Part shown: in pieces, positions 4,884-9,529 of the stretch
Layout of the letters: each line of letters begins with the position of its first letter
Position numbering within the stretch: the first letter of the stretch is position 1
DNA from: JARRRL01 sp037380725
Lineage (GTDB): Bacteria > Pseudomonadota > Gammaproteobacteria > Pseudomonadales > JANQJO01
Length of the DNA: 9,529 bases
Reading direction: 5' to 3'
Assembly (NCBI GenBank): GCA_037380725.1
Contig: JARRRL010000067.1
Location: 1-9,529, forward strand
Program-made: the position numbers and the translations under genes
The notes under the pieces: generated by a model
The model's database searches: none
What the model saw: only the letters and a program-made list of their open reading frames with translations
What the model was told of the DNA's origin: nothing

Positions 4884-6977
4884 ATGAAAATCAGTGTTAA
4901 CAGTTTACGTCAATACATTGATTTACCAAAAGATATCAGCCAAATCAGGGATTTAATGGAAGACCTGGGTCTTGAGGTAAAACGGTCGGATGATTCCCCA
5001 GGCGATGTCATTTTTACCCTTGAGCTTTTGGCTAATCGCGGTGACCATCACTGTTACGCGGGTTTAGCGCGTGAAATTCATGGACGTACCGGTTGGCCGA
5101 TTTTCCTCCCAACGCTTAGCAACCAGCATGAAGTAGGAAACAGAGGTCTTGCTCGCGTCGAGACGGCGAATTGCCTCAATTATGTTTTAATCGAGCTAAA
5201 GAAAAACACCGCCGCCTCTGTGGCGCTTTCTCCTGACAAAGCGAGAATAATTGAAGTCTCTGGCACGAATTTGGTCTCTGCCGCCGTTGATGTGACGAAT
5301 TTTGTTAATATTGAATTGGGTCAACCGCTGCACGCCTTTGATGCCGATAAAATAAAAGGGCAAATCCACGTTCGAGAAGCCATACCAGGCGACAAAGCAC
5401 AGTTGTTATTCGAAACTGAAACCTGTGATGTACCGGCGGGTACGCTGGTGATCGCTGATGATGAGAAAATAGTAGCGATTGCTGGTGTCATGGGTTGTGA
5501 AGACGCTAAACCGACGGACGACACCACACGTCTCTACGTGGAGAGCGCGACCTTTGATCCTGTGAAAGTCCGCCAGGCGGCGCGTCATTTTGGGATCCAG
5601 TCTCAATCTTCTCAGCGATTTGAGCGTGGTGCTGACCCAGCATTAGCCATAGACGGTGTGAAAAGAGCGATTGAACTGTTTGATCAACTCGGCTGGCAAA
5701 TACAGGAACCTCTTTCCCTTGAGACAGCATGGAACCCAGAACCCTGCGTTTTGCCCCTCAACACAGCTGATGTGAATAATTATTTTGGATCGAATTTTTC
5801 CGATGAAATTATGACTGCTGTATTGGAACGGTATGGTTTCTCCTTGAAGAAAGCCGGAGCGGTTCTCGACGTTACGGTGCCGTCCCACAGAATATGGGAT
5901 GTCAAAGAGACCAGGGATCTCTATGAAGAAATTGCGCGAGGCATTGGGTATAACGCTTTACCGGCTTCGTTGCCGATTGTGGCAGGTGGTGTGCAACCTC
6001 AAATAAGTCTGCAACGCAAGGAGCGAGTGGAGCGGCTCTTGATCGGGGAGGGTTTTTATGAGGTTTTCACCGATGGTTTTTACAGCGACGCGCATCGTAG
6101 AAAAACCGGAATCACGGAAGGGCATCCGCTGTGGCGGCACGTGAGTATCTTGAATGCCGGTGACCGCTCGTATTCTCTACTTAAGAACAATACCGTAACG
6201 CAAGCGGTGGAGCTGGTTTTGACAAATAGCCATGTCAAAAACCAAAACGTCAAAGCGTTTGAGTGGACGCGCACCTTTCACGCGAATGCGTCGGCTGAAA
6301 ACGGCGTATGTGATGAAAAACGAGTCCTGTGGGCCATTGCTTACGGAGAAAGCAAAACGCCCACTTGGGATGGCAAGGGAAAACCTGTTGACGTTTATTA
6401 TTTGAAAGGTTTAATAGAAGAGATCTCGAATCTGTTGGACATTCCCTTAGAAATCCAACAACGTGAGCAAGATGATGACTTGGCTCCTGTGGGGCTGTGT
6501 TTGCATCCAACGCGCCGCGCTGAAATTATTTGGAATGGCAAAACGGTGGGTGTTTTTGGTGAAGTGCATCCGGATGTGTTGGACGCTTGGGGGGTAAAAT
6601 CGGGTCGACCCTGTTTTATCGAGCTTTCTCAAGAAATATTGGAACTGCCTTCCGCGCAGCGAGCCTATGTGCCGCCCTCTAGCCTGCATCCGGTTCTTCG
6701 AGATGTGTGCTTGCTTTTGCCGCCAGGACTCCCGGCGCGTCAGGTGGCGGATGATATGCAGCGTGAGTCCGATTGGCTGTCAGCGGTTGATATTCGCGAT
6801 GTGTTTAACACGCCGACCACCACGGCTGGCAAAAATGCCGTCACGTTCTCGTTGAGCTACAGCTTGGAAAAGGCGCAGAAAACCCAATTCACTGGAGAAG
6901 AGATCAACCAGGAAACGGAGCGTGTGGTCGAGATGATTTTGAAAACATATGAAACTGATCACCTTGAGCGGCGATGA
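4884..6977 (+). CDS. pheT: Phenylalanine--tRNA ligase beta subunit, short form lacking the OB-fold tRNA-binding domain
   Basis: The beta subunit of PheRS, which edits mischarged Tyr-tRNA-Phe and helps bind tRNA. It has 697 residues against about 795 in E. coli. Residues 1-35 (MKISVNSLRQYI through GLEVKR) match the N-terminus. After a short linker, LELLANRGDHHCYAGLAREI (47-66) corresponds to E. coli positions near 160, so the roughly 110-residue B2 (EMAP/OB-fold) insertion is missing. The B3/B4 editing region is present: VDVTNFVNIELGQPLHAFD (135-153) and IAGVMGCEDAK (199-209, with Cys where Gly is usual). FGIQSQSSQRFERGADPAL (236-254) follows, then B5 (about 285-365), the catalytic-like B6/B7 (about 375-590) and the C-terminal anticodon-binding B8 (about 597-693). 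The reading frame is intact, so this is a domain absence and not decay. GAGAGG precedes ATG 4884. No terminator is visible before the convergent DUF3108 gene 49 bases on. Confidence 0.93.
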   Translation: MKISVNSLRQYIDLPKDISQIRDLMEDLGLEVKRSDDSPGDVIFTLELLANRGDHHCYAGLAREIHGRTGWPIFLPTLSNQHEVGNRGLARVETANCLNYVLIELKKNTAASVALSPDKARIIEVSGTNLVSAAVDVTNFVNIELGQPLHAFDADKIKGQIHVREAIPGDKAQLLFETETCDVPAGTLVIADDEKIVAIAGVMGCEDAKPTDDTTRLYVESATFDPVKVRQAARHFGIQSQSSQRFERGADPALAIDGVKRAIELFDQLGWQIQEPLSLETAWNPEPCVLPLNTADVNNYFGSNFSDEIMTAVLERYGFSLKKAGAVLDVTVPSHRIWDVKETRDLYEEIARGIGYNALPASLPIVAGGVQPQISLQRKERVERLLIGEGFYEVFTDGFYSDAHRRKTGITEGHPLWRHVSILNAGDRSYSLLKNNTVTQAVELVLTNSHVKNQNVKAFEWTRTFHANASAENGVCDEKRVLWAIAYGESKTPTWDGKGKPVDVYYLKGLIEEISNLLDIPLEIQQREQDDDLAPVGLCLHPTRRAEIIWNGKTVGVFGEVHPDVLDAWGVKSGRPCFIELSQEILELPSAQRAYVPPSSLHPVLRDVCLLLPPGLPARQVADDMQRESDWLSAVDIRDVFNTPTTTAGKNAVTFSLSYSLEKAQKTQFTGEEINQETERVVEMILKTYETDHLERR

Positions 6978-7026
6978 AAGATCAGTTGAATGAAATTGAT
7001 GTAAAAGTCGACGCAAGATTACAATT

Positions 7027-7845
7027 TTACAATTCATTTTTTGGAAATTGTTTGATTTCAACGCGCAGTGTCTCGTCATCGTCTTTTTGAATGAGGCGCA
7101 CCATGAGATAACGGTATGATGGGGCGAGCCAAACTGTGGTGATGCGCTCAGGGTTTTCGTGCTGTTTGATGACTTTAATGGTGGACAGTTTACCGTTTGG
7201 TGTTTCCAGTAATTCTTCTCCTACGATCTGATAGTGATGTATGCTCACTTTGTCTTTGTGTATGGCGGGCAACGTGAATGATGCTTCGCCTCGGCTAACA
7301 TGACACTGTACACTGAATTGCTCTGATAAGCGGTCTGCCAGTGAGGCGGTCTCGATGGCCAGGGGAGGGTGCTGGTCGTCTGATTTTTCGAGTGTATATG
7401 TGACACGTTTGTTTGGCCAATCGAAATGAAGAGACCAAAATTTCTTTTTCCCAAAAACAGTACGTTTATAGTAAAAGTGCTGTGATTTGACGTCACAGTC
7501 TTGCAGGGTAAAGCGGCTGTTTTCTTCCACGGAACTGGCGAATGCTTTGGCGTGTGTGTGGGCTTCCCATTCGCCGTTTTGGTTTTGCCTTAGGGCGCGC
7601 GTTATTTTTCCTTCAAAGGGAATGGCGCTGGAGCGGATGCTGTATTTCGCTTCAAAAGGCGTCAATATGTTGGGCGGAGCCGTTGCTTTTGATAAAGGCG
7701 TAGAGAGGACCGATGAAGTTGAGGTTATCAAGAATGAGGCCGTCAAGAGTAGAATGCCGCGCAGAACGCGTGCTGCATGCTTAACGGCTGTGGCGCCGTT
7801 GCATAGGCGTGTGCTGTGGTGATGGGTTTGATCATGGACTGTCAT
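7027..7845 (-). CDS. DUF3108 domain-containing protein, probable envelope protein
   Basis: A 272-residue protein of unknown biochemical function. After a basic N-terminus, a hydrophobic segment VLRGILLLTASFLI (27-40) looks like a signal peptide or anchor, pointing to the periplasm or outer envelope. The rest is beta-rich with the DUF3108 pattern: LTPFEAKYSIRSSAIPFEGK (61-80), then HFYYKRTVFGKKK, a conserved middle, and at the C-terminus TPNGKLSTIKVIKQ and TTVWLAPSYRYLMVRLIQKD (about 240-260). In gammaproteobacteria this family is often found next to purN and purM, as here, 71 bases after purN on the same strand. No clear Shine-Dalgarno precedes ATG 7845, and the N-terminus before the hydrophobic segment is long, so the true start is uncertain. 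It is convergent with pheT. Confidence 0.8.
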   Translation of the reverse strand: MTVHDQTHHHSTRLCNGATAVKHAARVLRGILLLTASFLITSTSSVLSTPLSKATAPPNILTPFEAKYSIRSSAIPFEGKITRALRQNQNGEWEAHTHAKAFASSVEENSRFTLQDCDVKSQHFYYKRTVFGKKKFWSLHFDWPNKRVTYTLEKSDDQHPPLAIETASLADRLSEQFSVQCHVSRGEASFTLPAIHKDKVSIHHYQIVGEELLETPNGKLSTIKVIKQHENPERITTVWLAPSYRYLMVRLIQKDDDETLRVEIKQFPKNEL

Positions 7846-7916
7846 GGTTTGGGATAGTGCGCCTATGTGCGATAAACTGTTTTAGTTAGGAGAGCGCCTG
7901 TTTGTTTAGCCTGTGT

Positions 7917-8669
7917 TTAGGATGTGGCGTGGGGTAACACGCGACCGGTTTCTTGCCAGTTTTGCCACGCTTGCTGGAGTGTTTCGGCTTCCAAGCAACC
8001 CAGTGGTGCTGCGATGCTTTCTGAATTGACCGATGTATTGTACGGGAGTTCCGCCTGGTTCAGAACCCATGCGATTGCAAAAGGATACAATTTGTGTTCT
8101 AAGTCCTGCACGCGGTTTTGCAACGAAGCGGGCGTGTCATTGGGCAGAATGGGTAATCGAGCTTGTGCAATCAGTGGACCGGCGTCGAGTTCGGGAACCA
8201 CCAAATGGACGCTGCAGCCGTGCTGTGTTTTCCCATCAGCCAGCACGCGTTGATGCGTGTGCAATCCACGGTACTCGGGCAGTAGACTCGGGTGTACATT
8301 AACAATTCGACCCTGCCAAGTCGATATAAAATGGTCGGTTAAAATACGCATGAATCCGGCCAATACGATCAAATCGATGCGGTGAGCGAGCAGTGTTTCG
8401 GACAGCTGTGTGTCGAATGCGGCGCGATCGCTAAACACGGTGTGATCGATCACGTGCTGGGGGATTCCAGCTTGTTGCGCGCGTTCCAGTGCGTATACAC
8501 CGGGTCGATTGCTGAGCACCAAAGCCAGTTGACCCCTGTGTTGACACGAACTTTGATGTGGCCAACTGTCAATAAGTGCCTGCAAATTACTGCCGTTTCC
8601 CGATACCAGGACAGCAAGGCGTCGTGGATGCTCTGCTGTTTCGGAGGCGATGTGGGGCTGGTCTGTCAT
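7917..8669 (-). CDS. purN: Phosphoribosylglycinamide formyltransferase (GART), PurN type
   Basis: Transfers the formyl group of 10-formyltetrahydrofolate to GAR, giving FGAR, the third step of de novo purine synthesis in the cytoplasm. Motifs, numbered from ATG 8669 (250 aa), are the phosphate-binding loop LVSGNGSNLQALI (21-33) and VLAGFMRIL (102-110). The catalytic core NVHPSLLPEYRGLHTH (124-139) has Asn124 and His126, and HGCSVHLVVPELDAGPLI (150-167) has Asp162. The usual PxYPGLHTH reads PEYRGLHTH. The protein is longer than the ~212-residue norm: about 15 extra residues at the N-terminus and a tail of about 48 after YPFAIAWV. The tail includes QQAWQNWQETGRVL and resembles no domain I know. 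A TTG start at 8684 is possible, but ATG 8669 with GGA ten bases upstream is preferred. It is downstream of purM on the same strand. Confidence 0.95.
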   Translation of the reverse strand: MTDQPHIASETAEHPRRLAVLVSGNGSNLQALIDSWPHQSSCQHRGQLALVLSNRPGVYALERAQQAGIPQHVIDHTVFSDRAAFDTQLSETLLAHRIDLIVLAGFMRILTDHFISTWQGRIVNVHPSLLPEYRGLHTHQRVLADGKTQHGCSVHLVVPELDAGPLIAQARLPILPNDTPASLQNRVQDLEHKLYPFAIAWVLNQAELPYNTSVNSESIAAPLGCLEAETLQQAWQNWQETGRVLPHATS

Positions 8670-8724
8670 ATTTAAGTGATCCAATTAGAGACAGCGTGTA
8701 TCCCGCATTGTCTGTGATGATGTC

Positions 8725-8788
8725 TTTGATCATGTGTAAATGTGATCGTGTATAAATGTGATTGTATATAAATGTGATTGTATATAAA
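8725..8788. repeat. 16-bp tandem repeat, about four units, between purM and purN
   Basis: Three near-identical units of TGTGATTGTATATAAA run head to tail: 8741-8756 (two differences), 8757-8772 and 8773-8788 (identical). A degenerate fourth unit is at 8725-8740. Each carries a TATATAAA-like segment, so the array could bind a regulator, act as a flexible spacer or vary in copy number by slippage. It lies within the region transcribed between purM and purN. Confidence 0.85.
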
Positions 8789-8795
8789 GAGGCGT

Positions 8796-8839
8796 GCAGC
8801 CCGCCCGTGAGGGGGGCAAGCTGCGACGGCTCAAGCCGT
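8796..8839 (-). other. Two adjacent hairpins after the purM stop codon
   Basis: Read on the - strand just after purM, ACGGC/GCCGT (8839-8835 with 8830-8826) has a 4-base loop. It is followed by an 11-bp stem (8824-8814 with 8806-8796) with two G-T pairs and a 7-base loop. The bases after the second stem are ACGCCTCTTTATATA, not a clean T-run. It may stabilise the purM transcript or weakly terminate ahead of purN. It is unlikely to be a strong terminator. Confidence 0.5.
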
Positions 8840-8844
8840 GAAGT

Positions 8845-9529
8845 CTACGCGCAACTGGAATAGGCCACTTGCTGCTGTGTCGTTTGTGTGGTGGTGGGTG
8901 ATTGGCGCAGTTCACCCACTTGAAACGCTTGAATCGATAAGGTGTTTAAAATAGACAGTGCTTCGGCTGCTTGCTTTGGCGGCACGATCATCATCATACC
9001 GATGCCACAATTGAATGTTCGATACATTTCGTTGATATCATTGCCCGACTGATTTTTCAGCCATTCGAAGATGGCTGGCCATTGCCAGGTGGACTCGTCG
9101 ATCCACGCGATGAGGTCAGGTGGCAGCATGCGTGGGATATTTTCCGTTAAACCGCCGCCGGTAATGTGCGCGATGCCTCGCACATCGATTGCTTTGAGTA
9201 CACTCAGGACTGGTTTGGCGTATATCTGGGTGGGTGTTAAGAGGTGCTCGATAATCGGTTTGCCATCCAGAAAGGCTCTTGGGTTTTCCGTGCGCTCAGT
9301 GAGTAAGCGCCGAATCAGGGAGAATCCGTTGGAGTGAGGGCCGCTGGCCGGGAGGGCGAGCAACGCGTCACCCGCCTCAGGTGTTTTATAGGTCAGCAGT
9401 TGCGACTTCTCCGCAACGCCAACACAAAAACCCGCTAAGTCGAAGTCTTCGCCATGGTAGACACCGGGCATTTCAGCGGTTTCGCCACCGATTAAGGCGC
9501 AGCCCGCGTACTCACAGCCGGTGGCGATA
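8845..9529 (-). CDS. purM: Phosphoribosylformylglycinamidine cyclo-ligase (AIR synthetase), N-terminally cut by the window
   Basis: An ATP-dependent enzyme that closes FGAM to AIR, the fifth step of purine synthesis. The frame is open to the window edge, so about 227 C-terminal residues of a ~345-residue family are present and no start can be given. The internal Met at 9471 is not the start, because conserved sequence (CALIGGETAE) runs straight into it. Seen in order: GGETAEMPGVYHGEDFDLAGF, SGPHSNGFSLIRRLL, DGKPIIEHLLTPTQIYAKPV, HITGGGLTENIPRMLP, IDESTWQWPAIFEWL and MYRTFNCGIGMMMIVPP, all characteristic PurM segments. The C-terminus ends with a Thr/Gln-rich stretch (TTTQTTQQQVAYSSCA) that is less conserved in the family. 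It is followed by hairpins and a tandem repeat before purN. Confidence 0.97.
   Translation of the reverse strand, partial: IATGCEYAGCALIGGETAEMPGVYHGEDFDLAGFCVGVAEKSQLLTYKTPEAGDALLALPASGPHSNGFSLIRRLLTERTENPRAFLDGKPIIEHLLTPTQIYAKPVLSVLKAIDVRGIAHITGGGLTENIPRMLPPDLIAWIDESTWQWPAIFEWLKNQSGNDINEMYRTFNCGIGMMMIVPPKQAAEALSILNTLSIQAFQVGELRQSPTTTQTTQQQVAYSSCA

Noticed and set aside
8725..8788. Tandem repeat as a CRISPR array
   Set aside because: The 16-bp units are directly adjacent with no unique spacers, and no cas genes are present.
8845..9471. Met at 9471 as the start of purM
   Set aside because: Conserved PurM sequence continues in frame upstream of it to the window edge, so the gene is simply cut by the window.

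Overview
The window reads as a stretch of a gammaproteobacterial chromosome. Four housekeeping pieces point that way: the end of a membrane protein just before rplI (bL9), a DUF3108 envelope protein, and purN with the downstream part of purM. Base composition is moderate (about 48-50% G+C in hand-counted pheS and pheT blocks). One gene does not fit a free-living housekeeping segment: an intact ubiquitin-specific protease (USP, peptidase C19). That suggests a host-associated or intracellular lifestyle, since bacteria have no ubiquitin of their own. The genus cannot be fixed from the sequence alone.

Layout, left to right. (1) 1-827, + strand: the C-terminus of a membrane protein, a leader with four short inverted repeats, and rplI, closed by a strong rho-independent terminator at 862-901. 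(2) 987-1829, + strand: a single quinate/shikimate-dehydrogenase-like gene. (3) 1921-3165, - strand and convergent with it: the USP-type deubiquitinase. It is more AT-rich than its neighbours and lies between copies of an 11-bp direct repeat, TTAGGGCGTTG. (4) 3166-3861: about 700 bases with no convincing gene, holding inverted repeats and two promoter-like extended -10 boxes. (5) 3862-6977, + strand: pheS-pheT for phenylalanyl-tRNA synthetase. The beta subunit is about 100 residues short, because the N-terminal OB-fold tRNA-binding domain is absent. (6) 7027-9529, - strand: the order of transcription is purM (partial), purN, then the DUF3108 protein. A 16-bp tandem repeat and two GC-rich hairpins lie between purM and purN.

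The core genes serve translation (bL9, PheRS) and de novo purine synthesis (PurM and PurN, steps 5 and 3). The segment between the rplI terminator and the DUF3108 gene looks like accessory or rearranged cargo: a dehydrogenase, a eukaryotic-type deubiquitinase that is probably a secreted effector, and a PheRS pair outside its usual rplT-pheST-ihfA setting. The strongest candidate for something new is the compact USP with an unrecognised N-terminal region. Next is the shortened PheT.
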